Assembly: GCA_021234155.1 (NCBI GenBank)
Contig: JAJEKV010000040.1
Location: forward strand, 5,045,229 to 5,109,228
Reading direction: 5' to 3'
Length of the DNA stretch: 64,000 nucleotides
Source of the DNA: Isoetes taiwanensis
Lineage: Eukaryota > Streptophyta > Lycopodiopsida > Isoetales > Isoetaceae
Made by a program: the position numbers and the translations under genes. Positions 33,721 to 46,099 of this stretch are shown one piece after another. Numbering within the stretch: the first letter of the stretch is position 1; each line of letters begins with the position of its first letter. The notes below the pieces were generated by a model. The model saw only the letters and a program-made list of their open reading frames with translations. It was not told the origin of the DNA and did not search any database.

Positions 33721-33933
33721 TTATCCTTCAATTTTCTTCTTGTCATTTCCATTTCTAATGCAATTTTCAGCATCCATTATCTTCTTGAAAGCCTCCACAT
33801 CATCGTCTGTAAAGTTAAGCATGTGATTTAGCACATGTACCCAACTTCTTCCATTTGAGTGAGATGGTGAAGGCAGTAACACTCTAGAAGTGAACTCAAG
33901 CCATCCATCTCTCGCCCTCTTATTTGTTGGCAT
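33721..33933 (-). other. Short unassigned open frame
   Basis: Seventy residues including WVHVLNHMLNFTDDDVEAFK and a basic C-terminus. The composition is protein-like (no simple repeat), but I do not recognise it and see no splice sites that would extend it. Confidence 0.25.
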
Positions 33934-34575
33934 TGATGATCATCTCATATCTATTCCTTTGCCAATCAATCTATGTCTAGGACCCAACAAACAAGAAGAC
34001 ACCAGACAGAATCAGACTAGAAAGAAAGACAAATGCGAGCGGGTTGTCAAATCCTTCTGTTTGTAGCTATATATGGAAAGAGCCCTAATTTGTTTTTTTC
34101 CTCATATTTTCTACATATTCTTCGTTTTTCCTCTTCTTCTTTATATAAAAAAGCTTTATACTATGTTTTATTATTCTGTATTATATTATACCTTTTCCAC
34201 AAATCCAGCATACTTGTTCATGGTTTGGTTTCTCCTTCTTTGTTGCATCCAATCTAGAGCTCATTTTCCCATTCTAATCCTATGTGTACTGACACCGTTT
34301 TCACAATAAATACATATTGTGGTTCAATTTTTCATTGTACCATTGAAGCGATGTTTTTTTAATTTATGTTCTCTAATTCTAACATGCACTCTATGCCGTC
34401 ATTGGGCCAACACTATTTCCGTATTTATGTTGCTCATTGGGCGAAAGTAGAGTATCTTTTGCTTCCTTATACAGATGAATAATTCTCACTCATTTGTCAT
34501 CAATTTTTTAATATATGTACAAACTAACTATCTTCTTATATTATTATCCTATATATCTTATTTTATAAAATTATA
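33934..34575. other. Intronic AT-rich stretch
   Basis: TTC/TTTC-rich sequence without a recognisable gene or repeat boundary. Confidence 0.5.
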
Positions 34576-36165
34576 AATTATACCATATGTCCGTTGTGAA
34601 TGGTGCCCTAGATCGGACGGTTGAGAATTTGATGGATCAACGGTGAAGATGACGCGTGCGTGTTTTCAACCAAAATTTCACCTTGATCGTTGCTTCAATA
34701 CGATTCGCTCAATCCGACAGTTAAAGGGTGAAAGGGAAAAGGGAAAAAGGGAAAAGGGAGGAAAGAAGGAAAGGGAACATGGAAAGGAAAGAAAGGGGCA
34801 TGGAAAGATAAAGGGAAAAGCAAGGGAGAAGGGGAAACAAAGCGAACGAGAAAAGGGGAAGAGAATAAGGGGGGGGGAAAGGTAGAAAAGGGAAGGAAAG
34901 GGAAAAAGAAAAAGAGAGGGGAAAAGGGAAAAAGGCATGAGGGAGGAAGAAAAGGAGGAAAAAAGAAGTGGAAAAAAAGGAAAGAGGAAAGGTGGGAGGA
35001 AAGGGGAAAAGGGAAAAGGAAAAGAACAAAGTAGGGAGGAAAGGGAAGTAAAAGCTGCTCACGAGAGAAAAAGGGAAGAGGAAGGGTTGGCAAAGGGAAG
35101 GGAAGAAAGAACCTTTGTAAAAGGGAAGAGAAATAAAGGGAAGGGAAAAAAGACATGAGAAAAAAGAAAAAGGAAAAAGGAAAAAAAAAAAAAAAGCAGA
35201 AAAGAGGGAAATGGAAGGGAAAAAGGGCAGGAAAAAAAGCGGAAGAGAGAAAGGGTCAGGAGAGGAGGAAAATGGAAGGGAAAAAGGCCATTGGTAAAAA
35301 AGAAAGGAAAAAAAGGGGAAGGAAGAAAGGGACGTGAAACGAGAAGGGGATGGGATGGGAGAAAAGGAAAACTAAAAAAAGGTAAAAAGAAAAAAGGAAT
35401 GTGAAAAGGGGAGGGGAAAAACGGGAAGGGGGAGATAGAAAAAGGGAAAAGCGAGGAGGGGAAAAATAGAAAAGGCAAACGTGAAAAAAGGGGGAAAAGC
35501 AAATGAAAAAAGGCAAAGGGGAAAAAAGGGGGGTAAAATGGGAAAGTAGAAAGGGGAGGTGAACGAAAAGGAAGAGAAAAATAGAAAAAGAAAAAGAGAA
35601 GGAAAAAAAGGGAAAATGAGGGGGTGGAGGGAGACGAGGGAAAATGTGAAGAAAAGGGAAAAGAGGAGTGAAAAAGAGCATGGGAAATAGAAGAGAAAAG
35701 GGACATGGGAAAAAAGGGAAAGGGTGAGGAAAGTGGAAAATGGACGGAAAAATAGGCATGGAAGAAGGGAAAGGGGGAAAGGGAAAGGAGCAGGGGAAAA
35801 GGACACTAGGGCTTGAGAAAGGGGAAAAAAAAAAGGTAAGCAAAAGGAAAGGGGGAAAGGGGAAGGAAAACTTGAAAAAAAAAAAAAGGCCACGGGGAAA
35901 AAGGAAAGAGGGAAAGGGGAAAGGAAAGGGAAAAGGGGCAACCACAAATTGGAGAAAAGGGAATGGAAACATAGAAAAGAAAAAATGGGAAAGCCGAAAA
36001 CAGAAAAAGGAAACGGGAGAAATGGAATAATGGAAAAAGAAAAAGGTAAATTGAAAAATGTAAAAAGGGAAAAGGGGCAAGGGGAAAATAGAAAAAATAA
36101 AAGTAGACAAAGGCAAAAGAAAAAGGCAAAAGGTAAGGGGAAGCGAGAAATGTGGTTGAATGCTC
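34576..36165 (+). repeat. Purine-only array 1 (GGGAAAA-type), with 5' flank
   Basis: From about 34720 to 36150 the plus strand is nearly all A and G, with words GGGAAAAGG, AAAGGGAAAGGG and GGAAAAAGG in irregular order. The 5' flank (ATTATACCATATGTC, GATCGGACGGTTGAGA) resembles the flanks of arrays 2 and 3. Long open frames on the minus strand (286, 215, 191 residues of mainly Phe/Pro/Ser/Leu) are artefacts, because poly-pyrimidine codons contain no stops. Confidence 0.9.
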
Positions 36166-36369
36166 TTGATTATCTAATTTTAAAAATGTGAATCCATTTA
36201 ACAATTGCTCCAGTATATCATTCTGGTTTCAAGATATTTTTTGAAGAATATAGGAATATATTAAACCACTAGAATGTGATCAAGTACAATGATAAATGTG
36301 GTGCTAAGAAATGAAGTGCCCATCATGATTCACAATCTGTAGGAATGTCGACCAAATTTCCCGCTTAAC

Positions 36370-38640
36370 TGTGCCAGACAAGCTTGAGACTTGGTAAGCC
36401 TGCCACAACTTATGCCTCAAGATCGGAACCAACAGAAAGGGCTAAGCAACGCATTGCGGAAGACCTTGGCTCTCCAGTCTTTTCAAATCAACCACGAAGC
36501 CAAGCTCTGCATAAATGGAGCGCTCTTTGGCAGCTCTTGACCAAGCTACTAGGAAAGACTCCCATGAGAAGCATTTGCCGGTGAAGACCCAAAGAGGGCT
36601 CTCACCGGGACCAAAGCTGCCCCTACCTCGTGCATAGGACAAAGTAGTGCTCAATGGTCTCTCGGCCTCCCACATAGGGGGCATGTTTCCGCTACACGAG
36701 GCTTGGACACTGGCCTTACTCGGACATTCACCCGAGGCTACGGTGCAAGATCGCCATAGAAGGGTATGGAGTTTTAGGGAGGGAGGCAATGTATTCCCGC
36801 CCACTTCCCGTGGTGGCGGGGCCACTTACTCCCTGGAAGCTTAAGTGACCACTTATCCAGAAGCGGCAATGTGTCTGGCGCTAGAAGCCCATAAGGCGAT
36901 GCTACAAAGCGGGATGCATCAAGTCCACTATCGACTTCCAAAGCGGCGTGACTTGAGAAGACAAGCGCAATGGAATAGCATTCGCCAATTGCGGCCCAAG
37001 TCAGAATGTCCGGTAGAAGGTAAATCGATCCTAAAAAAACTCCCCGGCGCCGGATGACCCTCCCAATACCGATCCGCGGATGGATGTTACCCTGCGGCAA
37101 TCCGCCAGTGGCCCGAGTACAGGTGTGTAGGGAAGAGGCCAAGGGAGATCACGAGAATCAAGGGTACCCAAAGAAAGGCGATGAGGCTACCATACACTGC
37201 TAGGGTCAATGAAAAGAGAACCTTGACCACCTTCCGGGCCTTGAGGAGACCTTTAAGAAAAGCGGCGAAGCATGAGGGAATGGCCGCCAAATCCTCAAAG
37301 CGAGAGCCCACGGCAAGCTGGGCGGAATTGCTGGCTTCCTAAACACAATAGAGTGGCCCGTAGCGGCCCCTGTGCCAGCAGAGCCAATCACGGGGATTGT
37401 TGCTCACGCAACAAGCTGCGGGATGAATTTCGACACGAGAACAGCCGTGTGCAAGGACACATCAAGCATACCTAAGCCCCCGCCTTTCACGGGGGCCACA
37501 CACACTTCCACCATGCGACCTTCCTTTGTAGCCCCCCTCCTCATTTCCTCCCCAAACAAAATTGCGAATGGTGTCATCAACTCCTTAACCACACTTTAAA
37601 GCAAGTATGCGGGGAGGCTGCGTAAACATGGAGTGCTTTCTGAGCACTGACTTGGCTATCGAGAATCCTACCAGCCATGGTGAGTTTACTTCCCCTCCCA
37701 CGGTTCGGATCTTTGCTTAAGATTACGTAATGTCTCGCCCAAATTGTCCTAGCATTAATGCAAGCCAAATGGTATGCCCTAACGGTTTGGCGGTATGTCA
37801 ATGGTGGTGTAAGAGCCCCGAAGCCCGGCTCAACCCGCGGGGAGGAGGTTCCTCCGGTACCCACATGGCGAACGCCGACCCGGTTAAGCAAGCACCCGAA
37901 GCTAAAGAAAAGGCATCAAAATATTCTTGGCTGCACGGAGGTGGAACTCATCTTCATGAAGAAAGAGGAATGTATCATTCGCAAATTGATTGCAAAAACA
38001 TTGCGATCCATCATCCATCGGAGACCTTGCACCACATTGTCGACAAGCGCCCACGAAAAAGGCTGCGAGAGCTTACGCCACTATAGTGAGCGGGGAAGGG
38101 GCCAGCGGACATCCACGCCTAATGCCTCGGCCCACTGAGAGAAGATTGAAGAGGTCTCACCACGACACCACCTTGTCGCCCTAGCGGAACCGCGTGCAGC
38201 TTCATAACCGTTTCCTTGAAACTAGGTCCGCGCAAAGGCACGCATCATATCGCCAGAAGCGCCCGGTAACTTGTCATAAGCCTTGGCAAAATCCGGCTTA
38301 AGAAAAACAAGGGGCTGCCTCATCCCTCACGAGCCCAATGCACTCCCTCAAAAGCGGCGGCCACATTATGAAGAATGTTCATTTGTGGTATAAAACCAGA
38401 CTGCTCTGCACTAATGCTTTGAACTAGTGCGGCTTAAGCCTCTCGACCAAAGCCTTAGCAATGATTTTATACACTCTGGACAGTGAGTAATAGGCCTCCG
38501 GTCATTGATGGTTTTAGGATGCTTACACTTGGGTATAAGTGAAATACAACTTTGTATTATTGAGAAGATGCATCGAGTTATTCCCCAAAAGATCCATACA
38601 CCACCCCAGGAGTCCCCCACCCATTCCAGTACTGCCGAAA
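36370..38640 (-). mobile_element. 5'-truncated L1-like LINE fragment
   Basis: On the minus strand, reading from 38640: CISLIPK with PKTINDRRPI of the first RT block, then YKIIAKALVERLKP and SGFIPQMNILHNVAAAFE. Next come FLKPDFAKAYDKLPG (first catalytic block, ~38260-38310), a damaged second block NDTFLFLHED (37951-37985), GGGLGMLDVSLHTAVLVSKF (37404-37592) and a broken zinc-finger start CPLCGRPRDH (~36660-36690). So it spans RT to zf-RVT without endonuclease. GC-rich compared with its flanks, and heavily frameshifted. Confidence 0.85.
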
Positions 38641-38654
38641 ATGTTGGGCACCTT

Positions 38655-39465
38655 AACTAGAATAATATAATGTTATACCGTCTTGGATCAAGCCCTAAAT
38701 CAGATAGTCAAGATCATTTGATTGCATCAGAAAATCCGTAGAGATTTATCATCACGACTACACATTACCGTGATTGGAACTGATCTATTAAGGGAGAAAA
38801 GAAAAAGAAAAAGGGAAGATGAAGGGAAAAAAAAGAAGAGCAAAAAGGCCACGGGGAAAAAAGGGAAGAGAAAAAGGGCATCGAGAAATGGGAAAGAGAA
38901 AAGGGTGAGAAAAGGGAAAAAAGGGTGGTAAAGGGAAAGGGAAAAAGGAAAATGGAAACGGAAAGGAAAAGGGGAAAGGGAAAGGGGAAAAAAGGAAGGG
39001 AAAAAGGCAAGGAACAAGGAAAAGGGGAAGGGGAAAAGAGAACAAGGGAAGAAAAAGGGGAACAAGAAATGGTGGTAGAGAGGGAAAGGAAAAAGGGCAT
39101 GGGAAAAAAAAAAGAAAGAAAAAGGAAAAGGGAGTAGGAAAGAGGGAAAGGGGAAGGGAAAAAGGAAACATGAGGAAAAAGGAGGGAAAGAAGAAGCGGA
39201 AATGGGAGACGGACAAAGGAGGGAAGGTGGAGAAAGGGAAAAATGGAAGGGGAAAAGAGCATGGTAAAAGGGGAAAGGGAAAAGAAAAAAGAGGAAGAGG
39301 GGGGTTGAGATCATTTGATAGCATCAAATTCAAGACTTACTACACAATTTTACCACCAAAGAAAAAGGAAGGAGGAATGGGGGAGCGTAAAGGGCAAAAT
39401 AGCATGGGAAAAAGGGAAAAGGCGAGGAGAGGAGGCGGGCAAAAGGGAATGGGGAAAAGCTTCAA
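38655..39465 (+). repeat. Purine-only array 2, with 5' flank
   Basis: Flank TAATGTTATACCGTCTTGG, TCAAGATCATTTGATTGCAT (38664-38730), then GGGAAAA words to ~39300. A second flank-like piece follows (GAGATCATTTGATAGCATC at ~39306) and a short second array to 39465. Orientation is the same as arrays 1 and 3. Minus-strand frames of up to 195 residues are artefacts. Confidence 0.9.
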
Positions 39466-40710
39466 AGGGAAAAACCATAGCGATGTAATAAGTATCTTTG
39501 CCGCATTTGTACAATTGTATAGGACAGTTCAATACCATCAGGAGGACACAAGCTGAGTCCGTGCATCCATAACTTCATGGAGGTATGACCCCAACAAACC
39601 GGCCCGATGCAGGTATTCAATAACTCATGCAATGGCTGGCGGGCACTAGTAATCAAACATCGGATATGGGCAAAAACGGGCGGATCACGGAGGGCATGAC
39701 ATTCATCTTCAATGGCGCCCTGGTGGCAACACTGGCAAAGCCTTTCCTCCCCTGCTTCCCGAGCCCAACGTCCTATTTCAATGCGGAAACGATGTGCACC
39801 CGTGCGAATGGAAGCTATAAGTGCGTGCTTTTTCATGGGCAAATGGGTGTACAAATCTTGGTGTGGGCCCTCGTGAGCCTAGGATTGACTTGTTGCGATG
39901 GTGTGCCCGACTTAGCAGCGTCGAGCATCGTATCCCAGAGCTTGCGAAAGAAAGTAGCATCTAGTAGGTACAGCTTAAGTGCCTTGTGATCTTTCTTTGT
40001 CCTTACATATACGCATCTGTTTGCCTGTACACCCCAGCGTGAGATCCACTGAGCTTGCTTGTCCTTCCAGCAGGCTTTGAGACATTGGGAACCCATTGCC
40101 ATGGCCAAAGCAAGGTTGGGCAAATGTGTATCACCCATAGCGACCACCTTCTGGAAGTAAATGATATGGCGTTCCAATGCAGCTCGTTGAAGGGGTAGAA
40201 AACACATCTCTGGGTAGGATCGGTATGGAGCTGTGTGGGCTTTCGCCAAGGGCTCATGCCAAGAAGGCTTTTACTTTTGTTGAGGTCATTCTAGGTGTTG
40301 AGGGATATCACCGGACCCCACACTTCTGCCCTATACAAGAGGACCGTCTCGACCAAGGCCCGAAACAAGTGTGACTGGTAGCCCCAAGCATACAACTCTG
40401 CCTTGTGGCTGTTGTTCTGCATGGCATATAGTGCTCTCCAACCCGTCGTGACCCGCAACCTGATGGTAGCATCCCAGTGGGTGGTAGCAGAGAACTCGAT
40501 CCCCAAGTACTTGTAGGTCGGAGCCACCTCTACATCTTGTCCCTGGTAAGTGAATGAGGGAAGCCTTGGCTGACGGGATGATGAAACTAGCAGCAGCCTC
40601 TACTCCTCGAGGTTAGGCCTGCTCACAAGCCAGATCCTCGGTCGGACTCCCTCAAATTGTCGTCTCTCAAGGGCGACAACATACCCGACTAGGCTCTCAT
40701 GCTAAATATG
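39465..40710 (-). mobile_element. LINE B fragment, C-terminal part
   Basis: Minus-strand frames at 40291-40527 (TYKYLGIEFSATTHWDATI, GWRALYAMQNNSHKAELY), 39833-40249 (LERHIIYFQKVVAMGDTHLP, KQAQWISRWGVQ) and 39462-39854. The last includes a Cys/His cluster, CQCCHQGAIEDECHALRDPP. These match the plus-strand copy at 25865-26550. It lacks the endonuclease and catalytic RT and directly abuts purine array 2, so both ends are truncated. Confidence 0.85.
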
Positions 40711-41290
40711 AAGGCTAAAACAAGGTATCAAAATAGGCATGAAAACTGAACATGACTTATTTGTAACCAACAAGTACACACGTTGGAGGAGAGGGAGAGA
40801 TGAAAAGCAATATACAATGGATAATAGGGAAAGAAAGGAATAATTTGCCATATAAATTTAATGAAACTAATATGAGGATACAAGATGATACGTGGAGAAT
40901 GCTAGAAGGAGGTTGGTAGGTATGTAAGTGGGTATTGACCAAACAAGAATGTACTGATTAAAAAATTCAATCTTCAAATGTGCTCTCTTGCATAAAAAAG
41001 AAATAGTTAGTTAGAACTTAGAGGGTTTAGAAACGTACATTTTCTTCCTTTGGGCCTTATGTTTGCTTTTTACCCTTTTACTTTTTTTCATTGATTGGTC
41101 ATCTTAAAAAAGCACACACACAATTTGTATTCAAATCATTTTGGACAAACCAATTAAGTACGTAAATGGTATCACTGTTGTTTCTCATCTAGTACAAAAA
41201 TGTGTAGTTTTATTTGAATGGTTTGAACTTTCTTTCTTTAGTTGATTTCATAGTTACAAATTTTTAACGAACAATGTCAATCGGGTTTTA
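40711..41290. other. Intronic AT-rich stretch
   Basis: No gene or repeat recognised before the LRR exon at 41291. Confidence 0.5.
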
Positions 41291-41760
41291 GGGAGTAATA
41301 ATTTGGTGGTGAACTTCCTAAAGAACTTCAAAAGCTCAAAGACCTAACATATCTGTAAGTACAAGTTTTTCTATAAGCAAAAGAATCATATCATTTACTA
41401 GTTCTTATTGATATGTTCATAGGGACCTTTCATATAACCGACTATCTGGATCAATTCCTATATGGCTCAGTAATCGTATCATATATATGTATGCACATAC
41501 TTAAAACTTATTGTTCTATTTAGTCATGAAATATAGCTATCATAATTTTGACTTTTATCCAGGAACTTAAACTCGAACTTAAACTGGAACTTGTTCGACA
41601 TCTCAAGTTCCACAAGGCAAGTCTAATGATTTACCTTGATAGGTAGAAAAGTGGATCTATTATCTTATTCTCATTTTCTCTTTGTAAGGCTTCCTGCAAC
41701 ATTATTCAACTGTCTTGATTCAAAATCCCCTTGCACCAGAGCAACAACTGGCAAGAGTAA
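41291..41760 (+). pseudogene. RLK LRR and linker exons
   Basis: Three exon-like pieces. 41291-41354, between TTTTAG and GTAAGT, reads GELPKELQKLKDLTYL after a 1-nt deletion and is 64 nt rather than 72. From 41422, after TTCATAG, DLSYNRLSGSIPIWLSN is in frame. From ~41563, after TATCCAG, there is an Asn/Leu-rich piece. Around 41690-41760 LPATLFNCLDSKSPCTRA resembles the Cys-containing linker that precedes the malectin domain in LRR-VIII kinases. Confidence 0.65.
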
Positions 41761-41821
41761 GGACATGGTGTAGATTATATGAAAAACATTTATTTTTTAA
41801 TAATTATATGAATGTATACAG

Positions 41822-42219
41822 ATGTTAAATTTAAAATCAATTGTGGAGGCAAACAACTCAATTCATATGATGATGATTCACGTACCTTGTCAACTTCCTT
41901 GGAATATGCAAATGTTATTATACATTCAAGTAAAAAATGGGCGATGAGCACAACCGGCTATATTTCTGATAGTGATCATGATGCATATTATCTTTTGAAG
42001 GGCGTAGATGCCACTATTGATGTTTCAAATCTTCCACATGGGTCTACTTTTGAAATTTATCAAACATCACGAGGTTCCCCCATGTCATTGAGGTATTTTG
42101 GTCTTGACATGGTGAATGGTAACTATTCTTTAGAGCTACACTTTGCAGAAATTGAAATAAGTGCGAACAATTCCGAGTGGCAAAGCATTGGCAAGCGCCT
42201 TTTTGATATTTATATTCAG
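41822..42219 (+). pseudogene. RLK malectin-like domain exon
   Basis: Intact open exon between ATACAG and GTACAT, 398 nt. Contains FKINCGGKQL at the start (family pattern F.INCGG), WAMSTTGYISDSDHD, SLRYFGLDMVNGNYSLELHF and SIGKRLFDIYIQ at the end. This extracellular domain is thought to bind carbohydrate or peptide ligands. It is the best preserved exon of the gene; no stop or frameshift is visible. Confidence 0.85.
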
Positions 42220-42339
42220 GTACATGCTAGTACTAAATTTAGACCATAGTTGTTTCTTTTACTATGATAAAAAATTTAGACTTAGTTGTTTCTTTTGCGA
42301 TGATTAAAATTTACAGTTAGATGGTTTCATGGACTCTTG

Positions 42340-42385
42340 GTCTTCTTGCACATTAAGAAATTTATTCTATTCTATTCTATGTTTA
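42340..42385 (+). repeat. LINE-tail-like ATTCT tract
   Basis: GGTCTTCTTGCACATTAAG followed by ATTCTATTCTATTCTAT resembles the LINE B 3' terminus (GGTCTCAGTGGACGATAAAA plus pentamers), so a severely 5'-truncated insertion is likely. Confidence 0.45.
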
Positions 42386-42639
42386 TTAGTAAGACCTCTT
42401 GTGTGTAATTCCAATAGAAGTTAAAGAGCAAATAATATATCTTTTTTTCTTGTGCTGCATACATGTGTCTCTTTTTCCTTTTGTTTCTTTGAACTTAGAC
42501 TTAATTAATTGTTTCTTTTACCAAGTATCTCTTGTGCGTAAATCCAATAAAAGATGAAGAGCAACTAATATATCTCTGTTTCTTATGCTTAGCATGTGTC
42601 ATTTTTTTTTGTAGAAGGCATCATGCTTTATTTAAGAAG

Positions 42640-42735
42640 AAGTCAAGAACAAAATCTCGGAGGATAAGCAAGACCTATTGAGTGAAGCAACCTACCAATG
42701 CAACCTATTGAGTGAAGCAACCTATTCTTCACTGT
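42640..42735. repeat. Short direct duplication
   Basis: CCTATTGAGTGAAGCAACCT occurs twice about 31 bases apart (near 42678 and 42709). Confidence 0.7.
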
Positions 42736-42879
42736 CCTAACTTTTGAACCTTCAAAATTCACAAAATGCATTATATACATCATGTTCAATCCACTCCCAA
42801 TACTTTTAAAATTTCGATTGGAAAACCATGAAGACTTGGATATTTTTCTTTCTCCAAGAGGTTAGCAATAGAATCCAGG

Positions 42880-44010
42880 TCAACTATAGTGATATTTGTC
42901 CCCAAAGGTGAGCGTTGCTCTACTGAAACAAATATAACACATTTTAGTCAACACAACAGTCTGTATATTCTTTTGAAAAAGGTAAGTGCTGTCTAGCAAA
43001 GAATGAGGCAAAATGATTGTGAAGGCCATGCATTAGCTGCTTTAAGCCAGAGACCTCTGAGCCTTTAGGCTTTTCTTTCAAGATTGCATACATGTATCAT
43101 GTATGCCTTTCCTATCTACATTATGTCACGGGCAAAAGTATCTTTGGTGGGGTGCAAAAGCAGCGTCCGGGGCCTTTATGCTTTAGCACCCTATTTGGAA
43201 AGAATCTTGCTTCTTTGGAAAGTCTTTGGGTGCAAAGTCTTTGGAAAGTCTTTGGAGTCTTTGGAAAGTCTTTGGAAAGTCTTTGGAGTCTTTGGAGTCT
43301 TTGCGTCGCGTTTATTTGTAACCCACCAGCATACTTTTGCCCATACGCCTATTTAGACACCATGTTGTGAAGAACGACAGAAGAACCCACTAATGAAGCT
43401 TACTTTTGAGAAAGTCAAGCAAATGGAAATAAAAACAACTTCCAATAGTAGATGCCCCTTTGGTATTGGCCCCTAGATTAGCATCAATAAAGGTGGTAAG
43501 AGCAGAAGGTTCTTGAGGAGCATAAAGGATCCTAAAGGTGTTGTTGCATGCTATATCACCTTTTCTCCCCCCTAAGTATTTTATGAGCTATAGCTGAGAT
43601 CTATAGATGTCCAAAAAAGTCTTTTTCTGCAATATCAAAGAGGAGTTTTGGTTGTTCAATACAACCATATTTCTGTGTAGGCATACCACCCAGCAACTCA
43701 ATTTGAGTAACGGTTACTATTTTACTGTCTGCTTCCCAAACACTGAGCATGTTTGTGTCATCTGGGGTAACTCGATTAATTGTAGACCCAACTTCAAAAC
43801 TCAATCAGCCATACACAAATAAAAATATGATTTGATGCTTCTACTTCACCACATTGTGGACATTGGCTGGATACACTTGAATCATATTTAGACCAGTTCA
43901 AACTAGTTGCAAGACTTTGATGAATTGCCTGAATGTTTTTATTTTATGTGCAGTGTATATTGCTCAGCCTTTGGCACAAACTGAAGCTAATCTTTTTTCC
44001 TCACAACACC
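42880..44010 (-). mobile_element. Decayed retroelement remnants (probable Ty1-copia)
   Basis: On the minus strand, SGLKQLMHGLHNHFASFF (~43045) resembles the copia RT block YGLKQSPRAWY. TFIDANLGANTKGASTIGSC (~43510) resembles the copia RNase H DAD...STSG region. SQCPQCGEVEASNHIFIC (~43860) is a Cys/His cluster more like LINE zinc fingers. The order is not that of an intact copia element, so rearrangement or independent fragments must be assumed. Weak family calls. Confidence 0.35.
43205..43315. repeat. GTCTTTGGA/AAGTCTTTGG minisatellite
   Basis: Alternating 9-bp (GTCTTTGGA) and 12-bp (GTCTTTGGAAA plus one) units, about ten in all. Because 9 and 12 are multiples of three, long frames stay open through the tract. 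Confidence 0.9.
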
Positions 44011-44690
44011 AACTTCTGAGGGTTTTTTTTTTTTTTTTTCAATGAGAGCTCTATAAATGTCTTTTACAAAATAGACTTCTTTATTATTTAACTACCATAG
44101 ATTGGAGTTTGTACTACAGTCTTCATATCTGTCCATCCATCTATTATTAATTCTTAGATCATCTATCTTTCTGGGGCTAGCATTATTCCATTGCATATAT
44201 TTTCAAGGGTGTTGGAGGGTTAAACAACCAATTCCCTCAGGTGCCAAAGCAGGACTATCTTTACATCTAGCATCCAACATGGGCATCTATAGCAGAATGC
44301 AGTATTATTTAATGCTTGGAAGAATGTAGAGTCTGTAAATTCATGTTTCAAGGTATGGCTTCCCACTAGATGAGACTCTTTTACCCAATTTTTGATTAAT
44401 GGTGAGGGTCTCCCGGCATCTGGGGCTCTCCTTAGCATACGGTTCACCAGATTCTGAGGTTGAGATCAATCTCGGCCGTCCATTAAAAATCTTTGTTACC
44501 GGCTAGTGCTTGACTTCAGGAAGACATTTTATGCTGTTTCTATAACATCCTAGAGTGTTAAGCATGAAATCCTCATAACACCCTAGGATAATATCAAGAA
44601 CAACGTTTATCTCTTGGGCAGGCCCGAACTGATCCAGAGTTTGCTAAAAATCCGAAGTTTCTAAGTTAGAAAGAAAGCAGAAGCTGCCCT
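44011..44690. other. Intronic stretch with poly-T
   Basis: A poly-T run at about 44022-44040 and otherwise unassigned AT-rich sequence. Confidence 0.5.
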
Positions 44691-44699
44691 AAGATCCTA

Positions 44700-44960
44700 A
44701 GAAACAGAGCAGAAGTTTGCTTCCAGCCCCCTGCTCCTAAGATCCGGCCCTAAGATCCCTCTGCTTCCGGCAGCTCTGCCCTCGAACGCAGCTCTGTCCT
44801 CTTCCGGCAGCTCTATCCTCTTCCGGCAGCTCCTAAGATCCCTCTTCCGGCAGCAAACCCTCGAACCTGCTTCCGGCAGCTCTGCCCTGGAGCAAACCCT
44901 CGAACCAGGCCTTCTAATATCACTCTATTCCGGCCAAATCCGAGCCACAAAGCAAAGGAT
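44700..44960. repeat. CTTCCGGCAGCTCTGCCCTC minisatellite
   Basis: Six or more imperfect copies of CTTCCGGCAGCTCT with CCCTCGAAC or CCTAAGATCC joints. GC-rich in an AT-rich neighbourhood. The GC-rich segment continues to about 45200 without clear units. Confidence 0.8.
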
Positions 44961-45838
44961 TAGAAAGAAAAGCTAATATCCCGCCTTCCTGCTTCTATTA
45001 GGCCCCCTGCTTCGCCGATTCCCTGCTTCCGCTCGCCTACGGGCAAACCCCGAACCGAGCGTTAAAGAGGCGATAGCGTCGGCCCTCGGGCGTTACAGGG
45101 GAGAAAAAAATTTACCGGGCGATTGAAAATGCGGCGTCTCAAATTTTTTTGGCCCTCAAATTTTTCCGTGCGTCGATCAGGCGGGGCGTTATCTACACCA
45201 TATCTTTTTTCCAGCAAAAGTTTGGGCCTAAATGAATAAATCCTTACGTCCAAGCTCACCATCTTTCTTAGCCTTTATTAAGTCTGTCCAGGCTACTTTA
45301 TAAGATCCATATAAATTTTTGCTTATAAAATGCTTTGTCCACAACAATTGCTGAAGAAAAGTATACATGTGTACTCTTAAAGACTGCATTACTGTTTTTC
45401 AAATAAAAATCTCAAAATGAAGGAAATGTGAATGTGGTACTCTGTTATCTGCTATCTGCTTCTACAATCTGGGCAATTATACCTGGGGAACCTTTGCATC
45501 AAAATTTAGGGCAAGCATGAAAAGGGTGCCCAAATTAGACCCCTATTGCTATGGATTTAACCTCTTTCATTTTTCTCAACTAATCCAAACCATTTTTCAC
45601 GAACAAGCCTGATTGGTCTGATCGGCTTTCTTTAGATTAGAATCAACTGCCTAAATTTACAAGAGCTGGCGAATACTACAGTGGAAACCTTTCCCATTCA
45701 AATGGATCTTAAAATAAGTCCCAGCAGTCGGGTCTGATCTGATCTCTTTTGGTCCATTCTTTAGAATAGGATTAGACTCTTATTCCCTTTGTAGTATCCT
45801 AAAACTAATCACAGTAGATAAATATAATATACAGGAAT

Positions 45839-46099
45839 CTATATCATTTCAAAAGCACATGTAGCAAGAAAGATCTTGCTCTTGGCGATAGCCTTTGCTT
45901 CGTTCTGTTTAATTCTTTTGAAATTAAGACCCTTGTCATCTTCACTCAGACTTCCTCGGGCCCATACGGATGGCCAGTGCGTGGAAGCTTTTAGACATGC
46001 CCAACATGTTGGACTCCAAAGGAAACAAAGCGCTACGGTGGCCAAATATAAACCGATCTTTACTCTAAATCGTTGTGTGCCCATCATCGATTCAGCCAT
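45839..46099 (-). other. Unassigned 86-residue open frame with hydrophobic segment
   Basis: Contains IGLYLATVALCFLWSP, a possible membrane segment, then a basic C-terminal half. No known motif, no obvious splice sites and no homology I can name. It may be chance. Confidence 0.2.

Noticed and set aside
35059-36116. Long open frames of 215 and 286 codons on the minus strand, and others at 34695-35156, 38727-39333 and 55655-56299
   Set aside because: They translate pure pyrimidine tracts into Phe/Pro/Ser/Leu runs. Stop codons need A or G, so openness is automatic. They are not proteins.
42880-44010. Single intact copia pol remnant
   Set aside because: The RT-like word lies downstream of the RNase H-like word on the coding strand, the reverse of copia order, so only separate weak fragments are claimed.
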